This document shows positions 1 to 9,403 of a stretch of DNA of 64,000 nucleotides, one piece after another (within the stretch, counting starts at the first letter, position 1; every line of letters starts with the position of its first letter). The translations under genes were made by a program, and so were the position numbers. The notes under the pieces were generated by a model. That model worked only from the letters and a program-made list of their open reading frames with translations. It was not told where the DNA came from and made no database searches. Source of the stretch: Halanaerobium sp. MA284_MarDTE_T2 (GTDB taxonomy: Bacteria; Bacillota; Halanaerobiia; Halanaerobiales; Halanaerobiaceae); contig NZ_QPJE01000009.1 of NCBI RefSeq assembly GCF_003337245.1, positions 20,208 through 84,207 of the forward strand, written 5' to 3'.

Positions 1-2043
1 CGAAAAAGGGAGATCCAGCTTTAAAAAATCAGAAAGACTGCTGTAAAATAAATTTTCTGTTTTAAGTGTAATAGCAGCCTGATTGGCTGATTCGGAAAGA
101 GGTTTATCAATATACCCTCTGCCGGTTATTTTTGCATCATCAACTCTCATTTCAAATTCTTCTATGTTTAATCTATGCTCATTATATTTAGTGCGCAGAT
201 TTATCTCTTCAATTCTATAATTTTGATACTCCAAAAAAGGCATTCTGGCCTGCAGACTTATTTCTGGATTTTTAAATTTACCACTAATTCCACCATTAAC
301 ATATGATAACCTGCTGTCAAATGGTAAAACACCAAGTGAACTGAGTTCCAGCAGAGAGACATCTATTTGAGTTCCTGCATAGCGGATGGCAAAGATTTTA
401 TTGGCAAAATCTATACTTCCTATTATATCCAGTTTGCCAAGGGATGAATCAACTGCTGCTTTTCCTAAATAAATTGTGCTGTCTTTATACCAAAATGATG
501 TGCTCAGTTTTACACTGTCATTTAAATTTTTCAGATTAAAATCCAGATTGACTTCTCCAGCAGCCGATAAATCGTTTTTACCATTATATATTCCGCCGAC
601 ATTTATATCAAAATTCAATTTTTCTCCAGAAATCTGTTTTTTATAATTATCGGGAATATAATTTTGTAATCCCTCAGGTATATCAGAAAGCACTATATTA
701 TCTGCTTTAGAAGAAACAAGATATTTGCCTGAGTTAAGGGAATAATTTCCCTGCAGTGATATCTGAGCTGAAGCTGAAATCTGTGCTGAAAAATTATCTA
801 CATAAATAACTTTTTCTTCCATCCTTATGCTGGCTGCAGCCTTTTCTATATTTTTATCAAGAATATTAAATTTTTCTGCTTTCAAATCAGCTGTTATAGA
901 AGTTAACTTTTCTCGATTACCTTCCAGTAAAGCTGATATATCGAAATTGCCTTTCTTTATATATTTATTGGATATATCCTCTGGAGAAATATCCTCTGCC
1001 TCCAGTTTTAACCTGTACCCACTCTCTTCCATATAGTCAAAAGCAGCAGTAAAAATACTGCCATTAACACTTACTTCTGTGCTGGCCATAGAAGACTTAA
1101 GCTGCGGGCCACTGAAAGCCAGCTTTGATTCCGGTATTTCTATATCCAGCTTCTGCTGCTCTAGTACAGCCTTCGGGCTGCTGTTTTCTATATCTGCCGA
1201 CATAGAAGCACTGTTTAAATTTACTTCAACAGCATATTCTTCTACTGTTAGATTTTTCATCTCAAGAAAAGTATTTATATCAGCAGTTCCATTTAAAGAT
1301 CGGAGATCTACCCTATAATCTGCATAAGAAAGCTGTTCTGCATTAATATAATCCTCCAAAAAATGCAGGGGTAAATTTCTACTTTCTGCTGCTAGAATTA
1401 ATTTTCCATTTCTGTAATCTAAAGAAGCCTTCAGTTCATCCAGCTGCAGATCTTTTATCTTATTTTTCTGTCCTAAATTTAAATAATTTATTTCTGCCGT
1501 TCCGTTAAAATTAAGCTCAAACTCGGTTGTTTGAACAGCAGAAAGTGATAGACTAAAATTATTAAGCTTAAACTGATAATCTTCCAGTTTGGAATTTAAT
1601 TTCCCATCACTTATATTAACTACAAGTCCACTAAAAAATTCAGGTAGAACCATCTCCATATCCCTAATCTCTTGATCCTTCTGAATTTCTTTATCAAAAA
1701 ACAGATTATTAATTTCTACTGCTGGACTTTTGAGTTTAATTAAATCTAGCTCAAGCCAGTTTTTATCACCTGCAAAAAAATTGAAGTGATAGATAAGATT
1801 TACTTCTTCAATATCAATATTATTATGAAAGTCATCAGTAAAACTCACTTCAGTTAGATTTATCTTTGTTAAGGGCCAAAAAGAAATTTCTGCAACGGAA
1901 ATCTCTCCTCCTATAATTTCCTCCAGAAAGTTTATTATATCTTCTTTTAAAAATTGAGGCACTCCTACTGCAATATTCAAAAAATAAACTGCTATAATAA
2001 AAACAGTAAGGACACCCAGCAGAAATTTCAACCGCTTATCCAT
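1..2043 (-). CDS. TamB/AsmA-like envelope protein, C-terminus off the window
   Basis: An uninterrupted frame of 681 codons begins at ATG 2043, seven bases after a GGAGG, and is still open at base 1, so only the N-terminal part is seen. Residues 5-25 form a single membrane anchor (FLLGVLTVFIIAVYFLNIAV). The rest is long, beta-rich and repetitive (patterns such as GDISVAEISFWPL-type blocks, then alternating polar and hydrophobic residues), as in the AsmA/TamB/DUF748 group, which bridges inner and outer membranes and carries lipid or helps outer-membrane protein assembly. Seen: topology and repeat texture. Inferred: membership of TamB rather than another AsmA clan member. It follows an exported peptidase and MreB, so an envelope role is likely. 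Confidence 0.7.
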   Translation of the reverse strand, partial: MDKRLKFLLGVLTVFIIAVYFLNIAVGVPQFLKEDIINFLEEIIGGEISVAEISFWPLTKINLTEVSFTDDFHNNIDIEEVNLIYHFNFFAGDKNWLELDLIKLKSPAVEINNLFFDKEIQKDQEIRDMEMVLPEFFSGLVVNISDGKLNSKLEDYQFKLNNFSLSLSAVQTTEFELNFNGTAEINYLNLGQKNKIKDLQLDELKASLDYRNGKLILAAESRNLPLHFLEDYINAEQLSYADYRVDLRSLNGTADINTFLEMKNLTVEEYAVEVNLNSASMSADIENSSPKAVLEQQKLDIEIPESKLAFSGPQLKSSMASTEVSVNGSIFTAAFDYMEESGYRLKLEAEDISPEDISNKYIKKGNFDISALLEGNREKLTSITADLKAEKFNILDKNIEKAAASIRMEEKVIYVDNFSAQISASAQISLQGNYSLNSGKYLVSSKADNIVLSDIPEGLQNYIPDNYKKQISGEKLNFDINVGGIYNGKNDLSAAGEVNLDFNLKNLNDSVKLSTSFWYKDSTIYLGKAAVDSSLGKLDIIGSIDFANKIFAIRYAGTQIDVSLLELSSLGVLPFDSRLSYVNGGISGKFKNPEISLQARMPFLEYQNYRIEEINLRTKYNEHRLNIEEFEMRVDDAKITGRGYIDKPLSESANQAAITLKTENLFYSSLSDFLKLDLPFS

Positions 2044-2078
2044 ATAAAAACCTCCACCGCAAAAATAAAATGGCTGCA

Positions 2079-2099
2079 GCCCGGGCGATATACCCGGGC
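2079..2099 (-). terminator. GC-only 7-bp hairpin between S55 peptidase and TamB-like gene
   Basis: GCCCGGG (2079-2085) and CCCGGGC (2093-2099) form a perfect stem around a 7-base loop. It lies after the stop of the peptidase gene and 36 bases before the TamB-like start. There is only a weak T-rich stretch downstream on the minus strand, so it may be a leaky terminator or an mRNA-stabilising hairpin between two genes of one operon. Confidence 0.5.
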
Positions 2100-2131
2100 A
2101 TTTTAACTATTCATTAGAAAGATTAATATTT

Positions 2132-4000
2132 TTAGGGTTCATCTTTTGCGGATATTTCACCTTCAGAACTTTCTGCTGTATCTTTTTCTTTTATCTCTAT
2201 TTCAAGATTCAGGCTCCCCTCAAGCACATGATCTGTACTAAAAATCTCCTTTATCTCCTCTTTAGATGAACTCCTGCCTTTTTCTTCCTTTTCAGCCTTT
2301 TCTTTCTGCATATTATCTTCTCTTTTTTCATCCTGAACCGTTTTTTCTGCTCCCTCACATTCTGGAGAAGGATAACTGCTTTCTGTATACTCAGATCCAT
2401 TGTAGGCGGGATAAACCTGAACTATTAAATCATTGTTGTCCGGCTTTTTCATATACTCCTTAAGCATAGATTCAAAACTTTTATGGCCGGCAACTTCTGC
2501 TTCATTTAAAGGAGCAGACTGTGTTTGTGTTTCGGCATCTTCGGGCCGGGCAGTCTCTCCAGTGTAGCCTCCATCAATAAATAAAGTTGCCACCCCTTTT
2601 TCAACATCGTCCGGCAGTTTGATTGAAACATTTCTGGTAAATACATCGCTTCTATAGGGATGTAGAGTTACTTTCACTTCCACTTCATCACCAGGATAGA
2701 TTTCGTCATTCAGCACTTTTGCTTCCTGAATCAGTGCCACACTATCAGTTTTTTGAAAATCTAATTCAAGCCTTATATCTATTAAATTTATATCTTTAAA
2801 AGGGTTTCTAGCAATCAAATTAAGCAGCTGATAAAAGTCATAAAGTGCCATACTCCCTATATCCTTCTGACTGTAGTACATATTTGTTGAGATTATCTGC
2901 AGATCAGGTAACCCTTTGCCCATTATCTTCAGCCTGGAGCGGGCGGTTCCTGGACCAATTCTGTCCAGCGAAGAATCCACAGCCTGAAGGGCTGCACTGT
3001 TTGCAAGTGAGGTCAGCAGAAATTCGTCATTAACTATCTGCAGAGAAATCTCCTCTTTAAGCTCATTATTTTCTGATATAGAGATGTGTAGAGGTATAAT
3101 ATGCGGATATTGACCCAGCCTTCCTGCTATACCTGCACCTCTATCCTGTGTAATTGAACCAATCAACCTTGAATATGGTGAACCCAGCTTAAATGGCTGT
3201 TCTTCACTGGGAACTATTCCATTAATATACGCCCTGCTGAGCAGATAATCGACCTCACCCCTGTTTGTAAATGGATGACCAAATGCTATCACTTTATTTT
3301 GATCAATATATGACAGAGTGCCAATTGAAGCCACATTGATATCACCTCTAACAAGCTGTACAGCGATAGCTTCGCCAGCTTCCGGTCGAACTGTACTTTT
3401 ATCCGATTCTTTAATCCCATTATTGGGTAATACTTTAAGATTGAGATGGGATAGATCATCTTTTAGCATTTCCAGTGCTCTTCCATTAAGCCCACTTACC
3501 ATCAATGGTGAGCTACTGGCAGCCAGATTTTTGGCTAAATTTAACCTGCTGTTTTTAAGATCCGTTCTGTTATCCAGATCAGAGTTTATCTCCTCTTCTA
3601 AATCAATCTTTTCCAGCAGATCCAGCATATCTTCTACTGGAGTAACAAGACCATAGCGGTGGTCACTAAATGACCAGCCATAGGCTATGGCTCCGACCAT
3701 CCTGTCATCAATATAAACAGGACTTCCACTCATACCTGCAGCAATTCCACCTATCTTCTCTATTTTATCTCCATATGTTTTGACAAGTATCAGGTCACCA
3801 CTGATACCTCTGTTTTTCAAAACATCAATAATTTCAACTGGAAATTTTTCTACCTCAGTCCCAGAAAAAACTGTTTTTCCATATCCCTGCATACCGGCTT
3901 TAACCTCATTTAAAGGCATAATTTCTTCGGCTGCAGATACTGTTATTGAACAAATGAGCAGTATTATAATAATAAAAAATAAAATCCTTTTTTTATTCAA
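2132..4000 (-). CDS. Exported SpoIVB-like S55 serine peptidase
   Basis: I place the start at TTG 4000, giving 622 aa, because AAGGAGAGG lies 9 bases upstream; the longer ATG reading at 4060 overlaps mreB by 38 bases and has no good ribosome site. Residues 1-24 form a signal peptide. The S55 peptidase domain follows, with the active-site serine motif GMSGSPVY and a FGHPF histidine motif, then a beta domain and an acidic Glu/Lys-rich C-terminal tail. SpoIVB of Bacillus is a sporulation signalling protease with a PDZ domain; here no PDZ or sporulation neighbour is visible, and its neighbours are MreB and a TamB-like protein. I infer a periplasmic or envelope protease. The substrate is unknown. 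Confidence 0.75.
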   Translation of the reverse strand: MNKKRILFFIIIILLICSITVSAAEEIMPLNEVKAGMQGYGKTVFSGTEVEKFPVEIIDVLKNRGISGDLILVKTYGDKIEKIGGIAAGMSGSPVYIDDRMVGAIAYGWSFSDHRYGLVTPVEDMLDLLEKIDLEEEINSDLDNRTDLKNSRLNLAKNLAASSSPLMVSGLNGRALEMLKDDLSHLNLKVLPNNGIKESDKSTVRPEAGEAIAVQLVRGDINVASIGTLSYIDQNKVIAFGHPFTNRGEVDYLLSRAYINGIVPSEEQPFKLGSPYSRLIGSITQDRGAGIAGRLGQYPHIIPLHISISENNELKEEISLQIVNDEFLLTSLANSAALQAVDSSLDRIGPGTARSRLKIMGKGLPDLQIISTNMYYSQKDIGSMALYDFYQLLNLIARNPFKDINLIDIRLELDFQKTDSVALIQEAKVLNDEIYPGDEVEVKVTLHPYRSDVFTRNVSIKLPDDVEKGVATLFIDGGYTGETARPEDAETQTQSAPLNEAEVAGHKSFESMLKEYMKKPDNNDLIVQVYPAYNGSEYTESSYPSPECEGAEKTVQDEKREDNMQKEKAEKEEKGRSSSKEEIKEIFSTDHVLEGSLNLEIEIKEKDTAESSEGEISAKDEP

Positions 4001-4022
4001 AATATCAATCCTCTCCTTTATT

Positions 4023-5057
4023 TTAGGAGGAGATGCTGTGATCCGCGGTTCCAAGTACATCTGCCAGCCTATCTATCTCACTCAACGCCTGTCCTGTTCC
4101 TTCTGCAACACAAATAAGTGGTTCATCTGTCACAAAAACAGATACTTCTGTCACTGCACTTATATATCTATCCAGACCTTTAAGCAGAGACCCTCCACCT
4201 GTTAAAATAATACCCCTTTCAACGATATCTGCAGAAAGCTCTGGCGGGGTTTTTTCCAGAACCCTTCGGGCTGCATGACTTATATTTTCAAGCAGTTCTT
4301 TTAAAGCCTGATAGATTTCATTGGAAGAAATTTCTACATGTCTGGGCAGTCCTGTCATAAGATCTCTTCCTTTAACTTCATATATTCCATCAAAATCTGG
4401 AAGTGCACAGCCAATATTAATCTTTATCTCTTCAGCAGTAGACTCACCAATAATCAAATTATAATGTTCTCTTACATATCTTACAATAGCCTCATCGAAC
4501 TTATCACCACCAACTCTAATTGATTCTCCTGCCACTATTCCACCAAGAGAAAGCACAGCGATTTCTGTTGTACCTCCACCAATATCTATTACCATATTCC
4601 CCTCTGCTTTTTCTATTTCCAGTCCAGCTCCAATTGCTGCTGCCACAGGTTCTTCTATTAAAAAAGCTTTTCTTGCTCCAACCTGAACTGCCGCTTCCAG
4701 AACTGCTCTACTTTCCACACCTGTTACACCAACAGGTATACATACCATAATTAGAGGTTTGATAAATTTGTTTTTTACACCAATTTTTTTGAGAAAACTT
4801 TTCAGCATCAGCTCTGCAACTTCAAAATTCGCAATCACCCCATCTTTTAAGGGACGAACAACCTCAATATTACCGGGAGTTCTCCCCAGCATTTTTCTTG
4901 CCTCATCTCCCACTGCAATTACTGTACGGTCATTTGTATCAAGAGCCACATATGATGACTCCTGCAGCAGAATCCCTTTGCCGTGTTCATAGATAATAAC
5001 TGTAGCTGTACCGAGATCAATTGCAATTTTTTTGCTGAATTTGTTTAGGAATTTCAA
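4023..5057 (-). CDS. mreB: MreB/Mbl actin-like cell-shape protein
   Basis: Actin-fold ATPase of 344 aa that polymerises under the inner membrane and guides lateral wall synthesis. Visible motifs are phosphate 1 (IDLGTATVIIY), phosphate 2 (DIGGGTTEIAVLSLGG) and the adenosine motif (LTGGGSLLKGLD), in the family order and at normal length. The start codon is TTG at 5057, supported by AGGAG 8 bases upstream. It is the first gene of a minus-strand run continuing into the S55 peptidase and TamB-like genes. No mreC or mreD is adjacent, so it could be an Mbl-type paralogue rather than the mreBCD copy. Confidence 0.9.
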   Translation of the reverse strand: MKFLNKFSKKIAIDLGTATVIIYEHGKGILLQESSYVALDTNDRTVIAVGDEARKMLGRTPGNIEVVRPLKDGVIANFEVAELMLKSFLKKIGVKNKFIKPLIMVCIPVGVTGVESRAVLEAAVQVGARKAFLIEEPVAAAIGAGLEIEKAEGNMVIDIGGGTTEIAVLSLGGIVAGESIRVGGDKFDEAIVRYVREHYNLIIGESTAEEIKINIGCALPDFDGIYEVKGRDLMTGLPRHVEISSNEIYQALKELLENISHAARRVLEKTPPELSADIVERGIILTGGGSLLKGLDRYISAVTEVSVFVTDEPLICVAEGTGQALSEIDRLADVLGTADHSISS

Positions 5058-5225
5058 TATAAATACTCCTCTCGCACATTTCCTTTATTTTCCGATCATT
5101 TTATGTTTCAGACATTAATAAAATTCCAACAACCATGTATATTATATTTACAAAAAAAGTCACCAATAAATATTTCATTTCTTTAACATATTATTTCTAT
5201 AAATGATCGGCAAATCCTGCTGCAG

Positions 5226-6512
5226 TTACTCTTTTGCTTCTCCAGACTTTATAACAGCATATTTTGTTGCAAGTGGTCCAATAACTTCTGTTATTGCTGC
5301 TGTAAGAAGAAGTGTATTAAAAATCAGCAAACCGACTTCCGGGGCTGCCGAAAACTGCCTCTGTACAGTATATGCAAGGGCAATAGCAACACCACTCTGT
5401 GGAAAAAGACCAAAACCTATATATTTCTGAACTGATTCTGGTGCACCGGAAATCCTGGCCGCCAGAGTTGATCCCCCCACCTTACCGATCATACGCGCTG
5501 TTAAGTAAGTAAAAGCTATGAGCAGAAAACTAAGGGAACCCATATTGGAAAAACGTATTTCTGTACCGGCCAGCATAAAAAACATTGCATATAAAGGTAT
5601 TGTTATTGTATCAAGATATTCGGAAATCTGCAGATTTTTCTTGGCAAAATTTCTGACTGCAAAACCAACCGCCATATTTGCTATAAGTGGTGAAATATCA
5701 AAAAATAGAGATACAGCAGAAGTCCCGATTATTAATGCCACCACAGTCATTACTTTTTTGGTTTTTTCTTCAAATAATGTCAGCAGATACTGAGCAGTAT
5801 ATCCGGCTGCAAGCCCAAGAGCTATTGAAGCAAATATTTCAAACAGAGGCAGTAGTAAAATTTTCTGAAGCTCAATTTTGCCCCCGCCCTGAAAGCGCAG
5901 ATATGCAGCAGGGCTGATTAAACTAAATATTATCAGAGCTGCAGCATCATCTATCCCAACTACAGCCATAATGGTTGAAGTTAAAGGTCCTTCAGCATTA
6001 TATTCTTTTAATACCATAACTGTTGCTGCCGGAGCAGTTGCAGATGCAATTGATCCAAAAAGCAGGGCCATGTAAAGTGGCTTTCCTATTATGTAAACTG
6101 CTCCAGTTACCATAACAAAAGCACCCACTGCTTCAAAACAAACAATATAAAAAATACTTTTCCCCAGCCTTTTAAATGTCTTTATGGACAGTTCACTTCC
6201 AATTGTGAAGGCTATAAATGCTAGAGCAATTTCTGTCACATAATCCAGATTGCTGATAACAAATGTATACCAGCTGCTGATATCTTCAGTGATAAATGGC
6301 AGCATTTTTATTAAATCCGGACTGAGAAGAATACCCAAAAATACATATCCAACAACTATTGGTACTCCATATTTTTTTGCAAGAATCACAACAGACAGTC
6401 CGAGTATCAGGAAAATTCCAATTAGGTAAATCGATTTGCTGCCAACATTATTAAATACAATCCAGCTTTCCATCTGTTCTAAACTAAGCGAAATTTGACC
6501 AGCTGTATCCAT
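5226..6512 (-). CDS. CPA2-family cation:proton antiporter (Kef/NapA type)
   Basis: Polytopic protein of 428 aa with about 12 membrane helices spread over its whole length and no soluble C-terminal TrkA domain. The central conserved stretch contains the tandem acidic pair in VGIDDAAALIIFSL, which matches the ion-binding Asp-Asp motif of electrogenic CPA2 Na+/H+ exchangers, and the N-terminal helix has GVPIVVGYVFLGILLSPDLI. It probably exchanges Na+ or K+ for protons across the inner membrane. A GAGGTGG ribosome site precedes the ATG. The CBS-domain protein upstream in the same operon may be its regulatory partner, which is an inference from position. Confidence 0.82.
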   Translation of the reverse strand: MDTAGQISLSLEQMESWIVFNNVGSKSIYLIGIFLILGLSVVILAKKYGVPIVVGYVFLGILLSPDLIKMLPFITEDISSWYTFVISNLDYVTEIALAFIAFTIGSELSIKTFKRLGKSIFYIVCFEAVGAFVMVTGAVYIIGKPLYMALLFGSIASATAPAATVMVLKEYNAEGPLTSTIMAVVGIDDAAALIIFSLISPAAYLRFQGGGKIELQKILLLPLFEIFASIALGLAAGYTAQYLLTLFEEKTKKVMTVVALIIGTSAVSLFFDISPLIANMAVGFAVRNFAKKNLQISEYLDTITIPLYAMFFMLAGTEIRFSNMGSLSFLLIAFTYLTARMIGKVGGSTLAARISGAPESVQKYIGFGLFPQSGVAIALAYTVQRQFSAAPEVGLLIFNTLLLTAAITEVIGPLATKYAVIKSGEAKE

Positions 6513-6537
6513 GTTTCCACCTCATTTTTTACTAAAA

Positions 6538-6993
6538 TTAATTTTTCTTTGCCTCGTCCAGTAAAAAATGAAGAAGGTCTGCCCTGGATATATATCCCCG
6601 CAGATATCCTCCATTATTTACTACAAACAAAAGAGATTCTTTATTGTTAAGCATAATGTCTGCAATTTTATTCATATCTTCATTTTCATTAACCACATCA
6701 GTGGCTTTCGACATATACTTTTCCACTCTCTCATCTCTTATATCATCAAGGTTTTCTACTGCCTGATTTACTTCATAAAAAATTCTGTGGCTTTCTATAA
6801 ATCCAAACTGTTCTGGAATAATATTCTTTAATATGTTGTTGCTGTAAATTGTCCCAATAAATTTATTCTGATCATTTACCACAGGTAAAACCGACAGTTC
6901 AGATTTATACATATTTCTTATAGCGTCTTCAACCAGATCATCTGAACTTACTGAATTCATACTTCTCATCATATAATCTCTTACAATCTTCAT
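6538..6993 (-). CDS. Tandem CBS-domain protein
   Basis: Protein of 151 aa made of two CBS domains, about residues 1-60 (VRDYMMRSMNSVSSDDLVED) and 85-150 (KYMSKATDVVNENEDMNKIA). CBS pairs bind adenosyl nucleotides or related ligands and gate partner proteins. It lies 25 bases upstream of the antiporter gene and 3 bases after the stop of a PfkB kinase gene, so all three are probably co-transcribed and it may control the antiporter. The partner assignment is inference; the fold assignment is strong. Confidence 0.82.
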   Translation of the reverse strand: MKIVRDYMMRSMNSVSSDDLVEDAIRNMYKSELSVLPVVNDQNKFIGTIYSNNILKNIIPEQFGFIESHRIFYEVNQAVENLDDIRDERVEKYMSKATDVVNENEDMNKIADIMLNNKESLLFVVNNGGYLRGYISRADLLHFLLDEAKKN

Positions 6994-6996
6994 CTA

Positions 6997-7947
6997 TCAA
7001 ACCTCCAGCTCTTCTATATGAAGTCTTTTTAGACAGCATTTAAAATCTTCTCCATTATTTAGAACAACTTTTTTGTTTTCAGCAATCCAGAGTGCAGCTG
7101 CACCACCATGTCTGTTTGCCTCTAGAAAATCAAAGCCATTTTGATATACATAATCCAAAAAGGCAGCATTATATGCATCACCTGCACCAAGCCAGTTTAT
7201 TATACAGTAATCATCCGGTGTAAGTTTATATACTCTGCCATCTGCATCAAAAAGCAGTCTGTCACAGTGAAATGGTATCATCACATATTCTGCACCTCTA
7301 TCCTGCATTTCCAATCCGGCTTTAATATAATCTTTTTTACTCTTGATTTCCTTATCAAGGATTGACTTGTGATGTTTAAAATATGGTGTGACAAATTCTG
7401 GTTCAGCCGAAAGGGCGAGCTTTAAGGCTTCTCCACTTGCCTGCAGATAAACTTTTTTGTCCATATTGTGGGCTATATCTATCAAAATTTTGTAGATATC
7501 AAAACCAACCCCTTCCGGAATTGATCCTGCTATTACAATTATCTCACTTTCTACAATTCCTCTTTTGTAACGTTTAATAAGATCTTCTACATCAATTTTA
7601 TCCACTTTATATGTATAATCATTGTACTGTGTATAGGAAAAGGGGTTTTTACTAATGATTTTTACATTATTTCTTATTTCTTTATCAGTATAGATATAAT
7701 TTGTAATTACCTTATATTTCTGAACCATCTTCTCGAAAAAAGATCCCTGTTTACCACCTACAAAACCAATGTTCTGAACATCCGGATAGGTAAATTTCTT
7801 TAAATTAATAGCTGTTAGGAGGCCTTTTCCTCCCGGATAAACCCTCAAATACTCTTCATTGTAGATAAACTGATTTTTTGTAATTTCGTTACTATCTACA
7901 AAATATTCTCTATCAATCGAAGGATTTAAAGTAACTGTTGTAATCAT
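6997..7947 (-). CDS. PfkB-family sugar kinase (1-phosphofructokinase/tagatose-6-phosphate kinase type)
   Basis: Ribokinase-fold kinase of 316 aa. It opens with TVTLNPSIDREYF, the signature of the FruK/LacC branch, has GGKG at the substrate-binding position, and ends with the ATP/anion-hole motif NWLGAGDAYNAAFL that holds the catalytic Asp. Expected reaction: phosphorylation of a ketohexose phosphate by ATP. No PTS or sugar operon is next to it, and it heads a unit with a CBS protein and a cation antiporter, which is an odd pairing. The substrate cannot be named from sequence alone. Confidence 0.8.
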   Translation of the reverse strand: MITTVTLNPSIDREYFVDSNEITKNQFIYNEEYLRVYPGGKGLLTAINLKKFTYPDVQNIGFVGGKQGSFFEKMVQKYKVITNYIYTDKEIRNNVKIISKNPFSYTQYNDYTYKVDKIDVEDLIKRYKRGIVESEIIVIAGSIPEGVGFDIYKILIDIAHNMDKKVYLQASGEALKLALSAEPEFVTPYFKHHKSILDKEIKSKKDYIKAGLEMQDRGAEYVMIPFHCDRLLFDADGRVYKLTPDDYCIINWLGAGDAYNAAFLDYVYQNGFDFLEANRHGGAAALWIAENKKVVLNNGEDFKCCLKRLHIEELEV

Positions 7948-8013
7948 TAATATTCCCTCCTCATTAAATTAGCGTTACGTCAAATCAAATAGTTTTTTAT
8001 GAGCCCAATTAAA

Positions 8014-8041
8014 TCACAAAACCGCTGAAATTATTCAGCGG
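8014..8041 (-). terminator. Rho-independent terminator after murA
   Basis: CCGCTGAA (8022-8029) and TTCAGCGG (8034-8041) form a perfect 8-bp stem with a 4-base loop; on the minus strand it is followed by TTTTGTGATTT. It begins 9 bases after the murA stop codon. Confidence 0.72.
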
Positions 8042-8049
8042 GCAGGAGA

Positions 8050-9300
8050 CTAATCTGTTACTTTTTTTATTTCAGCACCAACTGAACAGAGTTTTTTTTC
8101 TATATTCTCATAACCCCGTTCAATATGGTGAATATCTCTCACCTCAGTTGTACCTTCTGCAGCCAAACCAGCCAGAATAAGAGCTGCACCTGCTCTGAGA
8201 TCTGTAGCTGTTACTTCAGCACCTGTGAGGGGGCTAGGTTTTAAAAGTGCGCTGTGTCCATCAATCTTTATATCTGCTCCCATGCGTATTAATTCATCAA
8301 CATGCATAAATCTATTTTCCCAGACAGTTTCTATTATCATACTTGTATTATCTGCCTGTGTAAGCAGTGCCATCATTTGCGACTGCATATCAGTTGGAAA
8401 ACCCGGATAGGGGAGTGTCTTTATATCTACAGCCTTTAAATGGCCCGTTCCTTTAACTCTAACACCTGATATATCTTCCTTAAGCTCAATCCCCATTTCA
8501 TGCATTTTTGCTATCAATGGTTTTACATGTTCTGTTAAAACATTACGGACATAAATATCACCACCTGTAATTGCACCTGCAATCATATATGTACCCGCCT
8601 CTATCCTGTCAGGTATAATCCTGTGTTCAGCTCCATGCAATTCATCCACACCATTTATTTTTATAACATCTGTTCCAACACCTTTTATCTCTGCCCCCAT
8701 TACTGTTAAAAAGTTTGCTAAATCAACAATTTCCGGCTCTCTTGCGGCATTTTCTATTACAGTATTTCCTTCTGCCATAGTTGCAGCAAGTAAAATATTA
8801 ATTGTTGCTCCCACACTGGGATAATCTAAATAAATCTGACTACCTTTAAGTTTATCTGCTTTTACCTCTACAACTCCATGCTCCATACGAACTTCAGCTC
8901 CCATTGCTCTAAATCCTTTTAAATGCAGATCAATCGGTCGGTTGCCAATATTGCAGCCTCCGGGAAGTGTTGTTCTGGCATGTCCATATTTGCTAAGCAT
9001 TACCCCCAGTATATAATATGAAGCCCTCAATTTTCGAGCCAGTTCATGATCAGCTTCACATTTATTTACAGATGTTGGATCAATAATAATTGTTTTCTGC
9101 TTTACCTCAATATCTGCACCCATCTGCTCAATAATTGCACACAGATTTTTTACATCTCTGAGCTGTGGTATATCCTGAAGAACACTCTCTGAATCAGCTA
9201 GAAGTGCTGCAGCAATAATTGGCAGTGCTGCATTTTTTGCTCCACTTACTTTTATTTCTCCTCTAATAGATCTCTGTCCATTTATTATAAATTTCCCCAC
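8050..9300 (-). CDS. murA: UDP-N-acetylglucosamine 1-carboxyvinyltransferase
   Basis: Cytoplasmic enzyme of 416 aa that transfers enolpyruvate from PEP to UDP-GlcNAc, the first committed step of peptidoglycan synthesis. The N-terminal substrate loop GAKNAALPIIAAALL and the catalytic cysteine loop (LPGGCNIGNRPIDLH, the Cys attacked by fosfomycin) are present, as is the C-terminal RGYENIEKKL. Length is standard. The start is GTG at 9300, with GGAG upstream and the family N-terminus GKFIINGQRSIRGEIKVSGA in register. The Cys, not Asp, at the active site predicts fosfomycin sensitivity, which is inference. Confidence 0.95.
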   Translation of the reverse strand: MGKFIINGQRSIRGEIKVSGAKNAALPIIAAALLADSESVLQDIPQLRDVKNLCAIIEQMGADIEVKQKTIIIDPTSVNKCEADHELARKLRASYYILGVMLSKYGHARTTLPGGCNIGNRPIDLHLKGFRAMGAEVRMEHGVVEVKADKLKGSQIYLDYPSVGATINILLAATMAEGNTVIENAAREPEIVDLANFLTVMGAEIKGVGTDVIKINGVDELHGAEHRIIPDRIEAGTYMIAGAITGGDIYVRNVLTEHVKPLIAKMHEMGIELKEDISGVRVKGTGHLKAVDIKTLPYPGFPTDMQSQMMALLTQADNTSMIIETVWENRFMHVDELIRMGADIKIDGHSALLKPSPLTGAEVTATDLRAGAALILAGLAAEGTTEVRDIHHIERGYENIEKKLCSVGAEIKKVTD

Positions 9301-9403
9301 CTCTAAAAGCTCCTTTCTAGATTTTGCCTTTAAAGGCCGTATAATATCCTTATGCTAAATTAAATAACAAGAATTTCTCATTTGAAAATCAAAAATTCCC
9401 ATA

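Noticed and set aside
827..1318. Two small plus-strand frames inside the TamB-like gene
   Set aside because: They are antisense to an uninterrupted 681-codon frame with a ribosome site; they have no ribosome site or recognisable sequence.
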